This document shows positions 39,024-46,769 of a DNA stretch of 64,000 bases, piece after piece. The translations under genes were made by a program, and so were the position numbers. Source of the DNA: Planctomycetota bacterium (GTDB lineage: Bacteria > Planctomycetota > UBA1135 > GCA-002686595); NCBI GenBank assembly GCA_016712565.1, contig JADJQU010000001.1, positions 806,001 through 870,000 of the forward strand. The letters run 5' to 3'. A model generated the notes under the pieces. It was not told the origin of the DNA. It saw nothing but the letters and a program-made list of their open reading frames with translations, and ran no database searches. Numbering within the stretch: position 1 is the first letter of the stretch; every line of letters starts with the position of its first letter.

Positions 39024-40619
39024 GGCCCAAGGAAACGTACTGGGGCGAGGTGGCCCTGCCCGGACGCTTCAACCTCTGCGAGTACTTCCTCGACCACAAT
39101 CTGGCCGCGGGTCGCGGCGAGAAGACGGCCCTCGTCTGCGGCGAGCGGCGGCGCACCTACGCCGAGCTGTCGACGCGCGCGCGGCAGGCCGCCGCGGCCC
39201 TTCGGCGGCGCGGAGTGCGGCCCGAGGAGCGCGTGCTCTTCGTGCTGCCCGACGGTTTCGAATTCGCGGAGGCCTGGTTCGGCACCCTGCGCGCCGGGGC
39301 CCTGTTCGCCATGGTGAATCCGCTGCTCAAGGCCGAGCAGTTCGCCTACTACCTGGAGTACTCCAAGGCGCGCGCGGCCTTCGTGCACGCCGAGGCCCTG
39401 GGGGAATTCGCCCAGGCGGCCCGCGACGCGCGCTTCCTGGAGACCACCTTCGTGGTGGGCGGCGAGCCCGCGCTCGCGGGTCCCACCGGAGTCGACTACG
39501 AGCGCGCCCTGGAGGCCGAGGATCCCCAATCCGCCGCCGCTCTCCTGGAGCCCACGGGCCCGGACGACCTGGCGGGCTGGCTGTTCACCTCGGGCTCCAC
39601 GGGCCATCCCAAGGCCTGCGTGCACACCCACGGGGACTTCGCCTACTCCACCGAGACCTACGCCCTGCGCGTGGCCGGGTACCGCGAGGACGACGTGTGC
39701 CTGTCCGTGCCCAAGCTGTTCTTCGGCTACGCCACGGGCACGAACCTGATGTTCCCCTTTCGCGTCGGGGCCACCGTGGCGCTCTTTCCGGGCCGCGCCA
39801 CCGCCGACGAGCTGTTCGACCAGATCGCGCGCCATCGTCCCACGTTCCTCACCAGCGTGCCGACGATGATCAACAACCTGCCAAGCTCCGAGCAGTGCGC
39901 GCCGATGGACCTGTCCTCCCTGCGCGTGGCGCTCTCGGCGGGCGAAGCGCTGCCGGCGCAGCTCTACGAGGAATGGAAGGCGCGCACCGGCGTCGAGATC
40001 CTCGACGGCATCGGCTCGGCGGAGATGTTCCACATCTACATCTCCAACCGCGAAGGCGACGTGAAGCTGGGCTCCCTGGGCCGCATCGTGCCGGGCTACG
40101 AAGCACAGATCGTCGGCGAGGGCGGCGTGGCGGTGGCCGACGGCGAGCCCGGCCGCCTGCGGGTGCAGGGCGGCTCCACGGCCCTGTGCTACTGGGCCCA
40201 CCAGCGAAGAGTCCCAGGAGACGTTCCAAGGCGCCTGGTGCACCTCCGCCGACATCTTCCGCCGCGACGCGGACGGGCGCTTCTGGTACGTCGGGCGTGG
40301 CGACGACCTCTTCAAGGTCATCGGGCATCTGGGTCTCGCCCCTCGAGATCGAGAACGTGCTGCTGTCGCACCGGCCATGGCAGAGGTGTGCGTGGTCGGC
40401 CGCGAGGACGAGGCGCTGGTGAAGCCACGCGCCGTCGTGGTGCTCAGCCCCGGCCACGTCGGCGGCAGCGAGGCTCGCGGCGGCCCTGAAGGCGCACGTC
40501 AGAAGAGCCTCGCGCCCTACAAGTACCCGCGCTGGTTCGAGTGGCGCGCGAGCCTGCCGAAGAACGACCGCGGCAAGGTGGCGCGCAAGGAACTCAAGCA
40601 GGCGCCCCCGGGGCGTTGA
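39020..40619 (+). CDS. Aryl-CoA ligase of the benzoate/2-aminobenzoate-CoA ligase type, several frameshifts
   Basis: ATG 39020. LPGRFNLCEYFLDHNLAAGRG is the typical N-terminus of benzoate-CoA ligase-like enzymes. The ANL signature FTSGSTGHPKACVHTHGD, LFFGYATGTNLMFPF, ALSAGEALPAQLYEEW and LDGIGSAEMFHIYISN follow. The C-terminal domain is interrupted by at least four indels between about 40200 and 40500: fragments ETFQGAWCTSADIFRRDADG, GIWVSPLEIENVLLSH, MAEVCVVGREDEALVKP and APYKYPRWFEWRASLPKNDR appear in different frames. The catalytic Lys region (KNDRGKVARKEL) is intact near the stop. AMP-forming activation of an aromatic acid is the expected reaction. The neighbouring kynureninase and the fused monooxygenase downstream favour 2-aminobenzoate. 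Confidence 0.82.
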
Positions 40620-40662
40620 GCCCGGGGTTCGGTGCGCGGACGACGTGCCGGCCGGGCTCCGC

Positions 40663-41544
40663 TCAGACCCGGCGCACGGCGGCCAGGATCGAGCGCGTGG
40701 CCCAGCTCTTGTTCAACGTGTAGAAGTGCAGGCCCGGCGCGCCGCCCTCCAAGAGGCCGCGGCACTGCACGATGGCATGCTCGATGCCCAGGGCCATCAC
40801 CGCCGCCGGATCGTCCTGGAAGCGGCGCAAGCGCGCCTGGAGCTCGGGCGGAATGCGCGCTCCGCACATCTTCGTGAAGCGCTCCACCTGCGCCACGTTG
40901 GTGATCGGCATGATCCCGGGGACGATGGGGACGCGGATGCCGCGATCCCGGGCGCGGTTCAGGAAGGCGAAGTAGTCGGCGTTGTCGAGGAACAACTGCG
41001 TGATCAGGAAGTCGACTCCCTGACGCACCTTGTGCACCGTCCAATCCAGGTCCGTCTCGCCGTCCGTGGACTCCACGTGGCCCTCGGGGTAGCAGGCGCC
41101 GCCGATCTCCACGTCGAAGTTGGCCTGCAGGAAGGCCGCCAGGTCGGAGGCGTGGGCGAAGCCGCCCGCGGTGGGTGAGAAGACGCCCGTGTCCTGGGGC
41201 GCATCGCCGCGCAGGGCGAGGATGTTCTCGATGCCGGCCTGGGTCAGGCCGCGAACCTCGTCCATCAACGCCGCCTCGGTGGCGCCCACGCACGTCAGGT
41301 GCGCCATGGCCGTGATGTCCAGCTCGCGCTGGATGCGCGCCACCAGTGCCAGCGTGCGCGCCCGCGTGGAGCCGCCCGCGCCGTTGGTGACCGAGACGAA
41401 GTCGGGCGCCAGCACGTCGCGCAGGTCCGCCACGGTGGCGAGCAGGTTCTTCGTGCCCTCGTCCGTCTTGGGCGGGAAGAACTCGAAGCTGAACACGGGC
41501 TTGCCCCGTCCGTGCTTGGCCCCGATGCGCATGGGCCCCTTCAT
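40663..41544 (-). CDS. metF: Methylenetetrahydrofolate reductase
   Basis: 293 residues from ATG 41544 (MKGPMRIGAKHGRGKPVFSF). KPVFSFEFFPPKTDEGTKNL is the canonical start, ALRGDAPQ and GGACYPEGHVES lie at the folate/FAD site, and DFLITQLFLDN with VPGIMPITN are conserved. The TIM-barrel flavoenzyme reduces 5,10-methylene-THF to 5-methyl-THF. The normal length is about 290, so it is complete. The start overlaps the stop of the thioesterase gene by 4 bp (ATGA), which places metF as the third gene of a creatininase-thioesterase-metF operon. That is an unusual neighbourhood, since no methionine synthase is present. Confidence 0.92.
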   Translation of the reverse strand: MKGPMRIGAKHGRGKPVFSFEFFPPKTDEGTKNLLATVADLRDVLAPDFVSVTNGAGGSTRARTLALVARIQRELDITAMAHLTCVGATEAALMDEVRGLTQAGIENILALRGDAPQDTGVFSPTAGGFAHASDLAAFLQANFDVEIGGACYPEGHVESTDGETDLDWTVHKVRQGVDFLITQLFLDNADYFAFLNRARDRGIRVPIVPGIMPITNVAQVERFTKMCGARIPPELQARLRRFQDDPAAVMALGIEHAIVQCRGLLEGGAPGLHFYTLNKSWATRSILAAVRRV

Positions 41545-41990
41545 CGGGCGCTCTCCGCCGGTCCTTGAGTTCCCGCGGCGGGCTCCATCAAGAGCGCCAG
41601 CTTGGCGCGCCAGGCCTCGGGGATGGGCCGGCTCTTGAGGGTCCCGATGTCGCTGCAGACCGTGGTCATGCGCGCGTCGACCGCGAGCTTGCCCTCCTTC
41701 TCGAAGCGGAAGTGGAGGCCGAGGGAGGAACGGCCGAGGTGGAAAGCGCTCACGCGCACGATCGGCCGATCGCCGAAGACCAGGGGGACCCGGAAGTCCA
41801 CCTCGGAATGCACCAGGGGGAATCCGATCTTCTCCACTTGCAGCAGGTGGTCGTAGCGCACGCCCACGTGCAGCTCCCAGAGTTCCTCGGTGACCGCGTG
41901 CACGTACTCGAAGATGCGCGGATAGTAGGCGATTCCGGCGGGGTCCACGTGACCGAAGCGCACGCGGATCTGAGTGTCGAAGGTCCTCAC
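41541..41990 (-). CDS. YbgC-type acyl-CoA thioesterase (hotdog fold)
   Basis: 149 residues from GTG 41990. TQIRVRFGHVDPAGIAYYPR is the 4-hydroxybenzoyl-CoA thioesterase-type active-site motif (D-P-A-G-I-A-Y-Y), and RSSLGLHFRFEKEGKLAVDA completes the hotdog fold. Members hydrolyse aromatic or short-chain acyl-CoA esters. In 2-aminobenzoyl-CoA pathways such a thioesterase salvages CoA from dead-end thioesters. The GTG start overlaps the creatininase stop by 4 bp and the stop overlaps the metF start by 4 bp, so all three are tightly coupled. Confidence 0.86.
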   Translation of the reverse strand: MRTFDTQIRVRFGHVDPAGIAYYPRIFEYVHAVTEELWELHVGVRYDHLLQVEKIGFPLVHSEVDFRVPLVFGDRPIVRVSAFHLGRSSLGLHFRFEKEGKLAVDARMTTVCSDIGTLKSRPIPEAWRAKLALLMEPAAGTQGPAESAR

Positions 41991-42793
41991 GGGAACAAAT
42001 CGGGCCAGGCCTCGCGCGCGGATTCCACCACCACGGTCGCCAGGCGCTCCACCAGGTCGCGGCCCTCCTCGGCGCTGGCCCGCGCGGGGTCGCCGCAGTA
42101 GGCCTCCGCGGCCCCCGCGGCACGGAAGGTGGTCACTCCGGCGTTCATCTTGGCGATCAAATCGATGCTCACCGCGGGCAGCTGGGCCCGCGAGGCCCGC
42201 ACGCTGCCTGGGTCGGCGTGCAGCACGATGCTCGACTCGTAGCGTCCGGCGTGGCAATCGCCGCTCTGGAATTCCTCGCCCAGGGTGGCGGCCCAGCGGC
42301 GGCGCGAAACGTCCGCCAGGATCGCCTGGGCCTTGGCCGGACCGCGGGACGGGTGGTCCAGGATCACGCCCCGCAGCACGGCCACGTGGGCGGGTTCCAG
42401 GTGTCCGTTGACGAGCACCACCTGGCGCACGCCCTCCTGCTCGATGGCCGTGATCACGTCCTCCACCAGGGCCCACAGGGTCCCGGGCCGGATCGTGACG
42501 CGGCCGCTGAAGCCGTCGGTGTAGTTGGTGACGCCGTAGGCGATGGGGGGCAGCACCAGGGCCGGGACGCCGGCCAGGCCGAGCCTGCGGGCCGCGCGCC
42601 TGGCCTGGGCCAGCGCGATGGTCACGTCCGTGTCCAGGGGCAGGTGCGGACCGTGGGGCTCCGCGCAGCCGATGGGCAGCAGCGCCACGCTGCGCGGGCC
42701 GATGGCCTCACGGGCCTCCGGCCAGGTCAGCTTGCCCCAGTCCGTCCCGTCGCCGATCGCCCCCTGCTCCGTGGTCCGCTTCCCTTCGTCCAT
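41987..42793 (-). CDS. Creatininase family amidohydrolase
   Basis: 268 residues. LLPIGCAEPHGPHLPLDTD carries the Glu-His-Asp metal ligands, VLVNGHLEPAHVAVL the NGH segment (normally NGHGGN), and GDCHAGRYESSIVL the second His and Glu. A complete creatininase-fold enzyme. The family includes creatinine hydrolase, and in archaea a deformylase (ArfB) of the riboflavin/F420 pathway, so members cleave several amide or formamide bonds. HLEP in place of HGGN near the active site suggests a different substrate pocket. It begins 26 bp downstream of the small membrane-protein gene. Confidence 0.84.
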   Translation of the reverse strand: MDEGKRTTEQGAIGDGTDWGKLTWPEAREAIGPRSVALLPIGCAEPHGPHLPLDTDVTIALAQARRAARRLGLAGVPALVLPPIAYGVTNYTDGFSGRVTIRPGTLWALVEDVITAIEQEGVRQVVLVNGHLEPAHVAVLRGVILDHPSRGPAKAQAILADVSRRRWAATLGEEFQSGDCHAGRYESSIVLHADPGSVRASRAQLPAVSIDLIAKMNAGVTTFRAAGAAEAYCGDPARASAEEGRDLVERLATVVVESAREAWPDLFP

Positions 42794-42819
42794 GCGTTGG
42801 GGCAGAGCCTACCAACCCC

Positions 42820-43194
42820 TCACCCATGGCGCTGGAGGAAGTCGTGGAGCGCCTTGCCGAAGGCCGCCAAGGTCAAGAGCGCGATGCCGAGCTTGAGCCA
42901 CTTCGCCACCTTGCGGCGCCGCCGCAGCCAGTCCACCAGCAGGAACCCCAGGCCCAGCAACGTGCCGATCAAGTAGCCGTGCAGGAAGCCGGAGCCCTGG
43001 GCGCCCGCGGGCCACTGGAGGAACAGCGAGAGCCCGCCGATCAAGATCCACAGGCCCACCGCGGTCCACAGGAGCGCGCTGGCGCGCTGCTTGAACAGCG
43101 CCAGCACGCCGAGCAACGGGAACAGGAGCAGCGTCACGAACCCGAAGATCGCGTCTCCCACGCCGCCGCCCAGGGAGCCAGAGCCGTCAACCAC
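42820..43194 (-). CDS. Small membrane protein of unknown function
   Basis: 124 residues if GTG 43194 is used, which overlaps the end of the ada gene by 8 bp. Three to four hydrophobic segments are visible (GDAIFGFVTLLLFPLLGVLAL, ALLWTAVGLWILIGGLSLFL, GYLIGTLLGLGFLLVDWL, and a short C-terminal one), separated by basic turns such as RRRRKVAKWLK. I do not recognise the family. Upstream in-frame sequence (to 43332) lies inside ada and is arginine-rich, so it is not part of the protein. Confidence 0.6.
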   Translation of the reverse strand: MVDGSGSLGGGVGDAIFGFVTLLLFPLLGVLALFKQRASALLWTAVGLWILIGGLSLFLQWPAGAQGSGFLHGYLIGTLLGLGFLLVDWLRRRRKVAKWLKLGIALLTLAAFGKALHDFLQRHG

Positions 43195-44272
43195 CGCTGG
43201 AATGGGCCTGTTCGTGCTCCAGGAGCCACTGCTTGCGCGACAGCCCCGCGGCATAGCCGGTGAGCGCCCCCGCGGCGCCGACCACGCGGTGGCAAGGCAC
43301 CAGGATCGCGATCGGGTTCCTGGCGTTGGCACGACCCACGGCGCGGGCGGCCCGGGGCCGGTCCACGAGGCGCGCGAGCTCCCCGTAGGAGCGCGTTTCC
43401 CCGTAGGGGATTTCCAGCAGGCGGCGCCACACCGAGAGCTCGAAGTCCGTGCCCGCCAGGTCCAGGGGCACGTCGAACCGCCGGCGCGTTCCTCTGAACC
43501 ACTGGTCCAATTGCAGGGCCAGAGCCTCGAATCGCCCGACCTCGGCCAGCACCGGGGCCGCAGCGAAACGCCGCGCGAGCTCCGACAGCCGCGAATCGGA
43601 GCGTGAGGCGCCCGGCTCCCGCGCGTCGAATTCGAGCAGGCACAGGCCGACCTCGGTGGCGGCGGCCGTCAGCGGCCCCAGGGGGGAGGCCAGGCGCGCC
43701 ATGTGGAGCAGCCGGGCGCCGCGGGCCCGGGAGGGAGCCCGAGCGAGCACCGATTCGAAGGCCGCGCGCAGTCCGCTCTCGGATTCAAAGCCCGCCCTCG
43801 AGCCGGCGTCCTCGGGCCCCAGGCCCGCCTCGAGCCCGGCCTTCGCCAGGGCCACGCGCCGCTCGCGCCACAGGCCCTGGAACGTCCGGCCGTACTCGGC
43901 GCGGAAGGCCCGGCGCACGCGCACGGGGTCGAAGCCCGCCCGCGCCAGTTGCGCGTCGCCCCAGCGCTCCCGCGGGCGCAGTTCGGCGGTCCGCAACACC
44001 TCGGCGCACAGGCAAAGCCCCTGCCCGGCCGGCTCGTCCGGGCGGCAGCGCAGGCAGGGGCGCAGGCCCGCGAGCCTGGCCCCCCGGCCGTCGTCGAAGA
44101 AACTCACGTGCTCCGGGCGGGCCCGCCTCGACGGACAGGAGGGCCTGCAATACACGCCGGTGGTGGAGACGCCGAAGACGAATTGCCCGTCGGCGGAGCG
44201 ATCGCGCTCGCGCACGGCCCGCAGGCGGGCCCGTCGCAGGGCCGCGGCCTTGGATTCCAGGAGTGCTTCCAT
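43187..44272 (-). CDS. ada: Ada-like bifunctional DNA repair methyltransferase/regulator
   Basis: 361 residues. The N-terminal Ada zinc domain has FGVSTTGVYCRPSCPSRRAR and LRPCLRCRPDE, giving four Cys, with the phosphotriester methyl acceptor expected in YCRPSC. A short AraC-type helix-turn-helix follows (LARAGFDPVRVRRAFRAEYG). The C-terminal O6-methylguanine transferase domain carries the PCHR acceptor site in AILVPCHRVVGAAGALTGYA. This is the full Ada architecture, so alkylation-dependent autoregulation is plausible. The gene is divergent from the fused monooxygenase gene, with 119 bp between start codons. It seems unrelated to the surrounding catabolic genes. Confidence 0.88.
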   Translation of the reverse strand: MEALLESKAAALRRARLRAVRERDRSADGQFVFGVSTTGVYCRPSCPSRRARPEHVSFFDDGRGARLAGLRPCLRCRPDEPAGQGLCLCAEVLRTAELRPRERWGDAQLARAGFDPVRVRRAFRAEYGRTFQGLWRERRVALAKAGLEAGLGPEDAGSRAGFESESGLRAAFESVLARAPSRARGARLLHMARLASPLGPLTAAATEVGLCLLEFDAREPGASRSDSRLSELARRFAAAPVLAEVGRFEALALQLDQWFRGTRRRFDVPLDLAGTDFELSVWRRLLEIPYGETRSYGELARLVDRPRAARAVGRANARNPIAILVPCHRVVGAAGALTGYAAGLSRKQWLLEHEQAHSSGG

Positions 44273-44329
44273 GGGGGAGAGCTTCCCGCGCCCCGGCCTT
44301 GCCGTCCAGCGCCGCTTGGACGCCGAATC

Positions 44330-44391
44330 CAGGTTCCTCGAGGGGGCGCCGGCCCCCTTCGGCCGCGTAGAATTCTCGCCCGAGGAACCTG
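44330..44391 (+). promoter_or_regulatory. Perfect 11-bp inverted repeat ending at the start codon of the monooxygenase gene
   Basis: CAGGTTCCTCG at 44330-44340 is the exact reverse complement of CGAGGAACCTG at 44381-44391, which contains the ribosome-binding sequence GAGGAA and abuts ATG 44392. Between them GGGGGC, GCCG, GCCCCC (44342-44357) forms a second hairpin. In RNA the pair would hide the ribosome-binding site. A TAGAAT at 44368-44373 could instead be the -10 of a promoter, in which case the arms are DNA operator sites about 51 bp apart around it. Confidence 0.5.
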
Positions 44392-46662
44392 ATGAGAATC
44401 GTCAGCATCGGTGGCGGCCCGGCCGGCCTGTACTTCGCCCTGCTCCACAAGCGCCGCCATCCCGACCACCAGGTCGAGGTCTTCGAGCGCAACCGCCCGG
44501 ACGACACGTTCGGCTGGGGCGTGGTCTTCTCCGACGAGACCCTGGGGAACTTCGAGGAGGCCGATCCGGAGACCTACCGCGAGATCCGGTTCAACTTCGC
44601 CACCTGGGGCGACATCGACACGCACTTTCGCGGCCAGAAGATCCGCTCCAGCGGCCACGGTTTCTGCGGGCTGCCGCGCAAGCAGTTGCTGGAGATCTTC
44701 CATCGCCGCTGCCGCGCACTGGGCGTCGAGCTCAGCTTCGAAAAGGAGATCCCGACCCTGGAAAGCGTGGGCCCGGCCGACCTGGTGCTGGCCGCCGACG
44801 GCCTGAACAGCGTGATCAGGAAGCAATTCGAGCACGCCTTCCGTCCCAGCCTCGATTGGCGGCACTGCCGCTTCACCTGGCTCGGCACGACGCTGCCCCT
44901 GGAGGCGTTCACGTTCATTTTCCAGGAGAACGAGCACGGCCTGTTCCAGGTCCATGCCTACCCCTTCCAGCGCGGCGCCGAGCCCCTCTCCACCTGGATC
45001 GTCGAGTGCCATGCCGACACGTTCCAGCGCGCCGGACTCGATCGCGCCGACGAGTCGCAGACGGTGGAGTACTGCGAGCGCCTGTTCGCGCCGTTCCTCC
45101 AGGGCCATCGGCTGCTCTCCAACCGCTCGATCTGGCGGCAGTTCCCCACGGTCAGCTGCGAGCGCTGGCACCACGAAAACATCGTCCTGATGGGGGACGC
45201 GGCCCACACGGCGCACTTCTCCATCGGCTCGGGCACCAAACTCGCCATGGAGGACGCCATCGCGCTCTCGGCGGCCTTCGAGTCCAAGTCCAGCGAGGGC
45301 ATCCCCGCGGTGCTGGCCCAGTACGAGCGTTCGCGCCGGGTCGACGTGCTCAAGGTGCAGCGCGCGGCCCAGACCAGCCTGGAGTGGTTCGAGAACTCGC
45401 GCCGCTACCTGAAGCAGCATCCGCTGGAGTTCACCTTCAACCTGATGACGCGCTCCAAGCGCATCACCTACGAGAACCTGGAGAAGCGCGACCCCAAGCT
45501 CGTGGCGCGGGTGCGCGAGCACTTCGCCGACAAGCACGCCCTTTCCGCCACCCCGGAGGGCGTGGTGCCGCCGCCGATGTTCGCCAAGCTGCGCCTGCGG
45601 GGCATGGAGCTCGCGAACCGCGTGGTGGTCTCGCCCATGTGCATGTACTCCGCCGAGGACGGCCGCGTGGGGGACTGGCATCTGGTGCACCTGGCGAGCC
45701 GGGCCCTGGGCGGCGCGGGCCTCGTGTTCACCGAGATGACCGACGTGACCCCCGAGGGTCGCATCACGCGCGGCTGCGCGGGCATGTGGAACGACACCCA
45801 CACCGCCGCCTGGAAGCGCATCGTCGATTTCGTCCACGCCCACTCGCGGGCCCGGATCGGCATGCAGCTCGCCCACGCGGGGCGCAAGGCCTCCTGCTCG
45901 CGTCCCTGGGAGGGTGATCGGCCCCTCCTCGGCCCGGACGCCTGGCCGGCCCTGGGCCCCAGCGCAGATCCCTTCGGCCCCGGCTGGCCCGCGCCCCGCG
46001 CCATGACCCGCGCGGACATGGACGAAGTTCGCGACAGCTTCGCGGCGGGCGCGCGCCGCGCGGAAGCCGCCGGCTTCGACATCGTCGAGCTACACATGGC
46101 CCACGGCTACCTGCTGTCGAGCTTCCTGTCGCCGCTCTCCAATTCGCGCCGGGACGAGTACGGGGGCAGCCTGGAGAATCGCCTGCGCTACCCGCTGGAG
46201 GTCTTCGACGCCGTGCGCGCGGCCTGGCCGGCCCACAAGCCGATCTCCGTGCGCGTGTCGGCCACGGACTGGCTCGACTTGGAGGGCGGCCAGACCCTGG
46301 ACGAGACGATTCTCGTGGCGCGCGCCCTGGCCGAGCACGGCTGCGACGTGATCGACGTTTCCTCGGCGGGCAACACGCCGCGCTCCAAGCCCCAGTACGG
46401 CCGCATGTACCAGGTGCCCTTCGCCGAGGCGATTCGCACCGAGGTCGGCATCCCGGTGATGGCGGTCGGCGGCATCCAGGGCGCCGACCACGTCAACACG
46501 ATCCTCGCCGCGGGTCGCGCGGACCTGTGCGCCCTGGCGCGGCCGCACCTCGCCGATCCTTACCTGACGCTGCGCGCGGCGATCCACTATGGGCACACCG
46601 GCGTGCCTTTCCCGCCCCAGTACCAGGCGGTCCAGCCGCGGCCGGGGGCGGGGGAAGCCTGA
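44392..46662 (+). CDS. Bifunctional FAD monooxygenase/OYE-type reductase (2-aminobenzoyl-CoA or salicylyl-CoA 5-hydroxylase family)
   Basis: 756 residues. The N-terminal half is a flavoprotein hydroxylase with MRIVSIGGGPAGLYFALLHK, FGWGVVFSDETLGNFEEADP and GDAAHTAHFSIGSGTK (about residue 268). From about residue 394 a complete OYE-like TIM barrel begins, PPMFAKLRLRGMELANRVVV, with SPMCMYSAEDGRVGDWH, GMQLAHAGRKASC and MAVGGIQGADHVNTIL. This fusion is characteristic of 2-aminobenzoyl-CoA monooxygenase/reductase and its salicylyl-CoA 5-hydroxylase relatives, in which the first half hydroxylates and the second reduces the ring of a CoA thioester. The ligase, thioesterase and beta-oxidation genes nearby support this. 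The TGA stop lies in the first copy of the 14-bp tandem repeat. Confidence 0.88.
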   Translation: MRIVSIGGGPAGLYFALLHKRRHPDHQVEVFERNRPDDTFGWGVVFSDETLGNFEEADPETYREIRFNFATWGDIDTHFRGQKIRSSGHGFCGLPRKQLLEIFHRRCRALGVELSFEKEIPTLESVGPADLVLAADGLNSVIRKQFEHAFRPSLDWRHCRFTWLGTTLPLEAFTFIFQENEHGLFQVHAYPFQRGAEPLSTWIVECHADTFQRAGLDRADESQTVEYCERLFAPFLQGHRLLSNRSIWRQFPTVSCERWHHENIVLMGDAAHTAHFSIGSGTKLAMEDAIALSAAFESKSSEGIPAVLAQYERSRRVDVLKVQRAAQTSLEWFENSRRYLKQHPLEFTFNLMTRSKRITYENLEKRDPKLVARVREHFADKHALSATPEGVVPPPMFAKLRLRGMELANRVVVSPMCMYSAEDGRVGDWHLVHLASRALGGAGLVFTEMTDVTPEGRITRGCAGMWNDTHTAAWKRIVDFVHAHSRARIGMQLAHAGRKASCSRPWEGDRPLLGPDAWPALGPSADPFGPGWPAPRAMTRADMDEVRDSFAAGARRAEAAGFDIVELHMAHGYLLSSFLSPLSNSRRDEYGGSLENRLRYPLEVFDAVRAAWPAHKPISVRVSATDWLDLEGGQTLDETILVARALAEHGCDVIDVSSAGNTPRSKPQYGRMYQVPFAEAIRTEVGIPVMAVGGIQGADHVNTILAAGRADLCALARPHLADPYLTLRAAIHYGHTGVPFPPQYQAVQPRPGAGEA

Positions 46663-46769
46663 TCAGCGCGGCCTGATCAGCGCGGCCTGATCAGCGCGGC
46701 CTGATCAGCGCGGCCTGATCAGCGCGGCCTGATCAGCGCGGCCTGATCAGCGCGGCCTGATCAGCGCGG
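46661..46769. repeat. 14-bp tandem repeat, about 7.8 copies, containing TGATCA
   Basis: The unit GATCAGCGCGGCCT is repeated seven times exactly and an eighth time for 11 bases. It lies between convergent genes and supplies the stop codon of both: TGA at 46660-46662 for the monooxygenase and TGA (minus) at 46763-46761 for the serine hydrolase. Each unit carries the palindrome TGATCA and therefore a stop on both strands, and because 14 is not divisible by three the copies place stops in all frames. Confidence 0.93.

Noticed and set aside
46661..46769. CRISPR array
   Set aside because: The 14-bp units are directly abutting with no spacers, and there are no cas genes.
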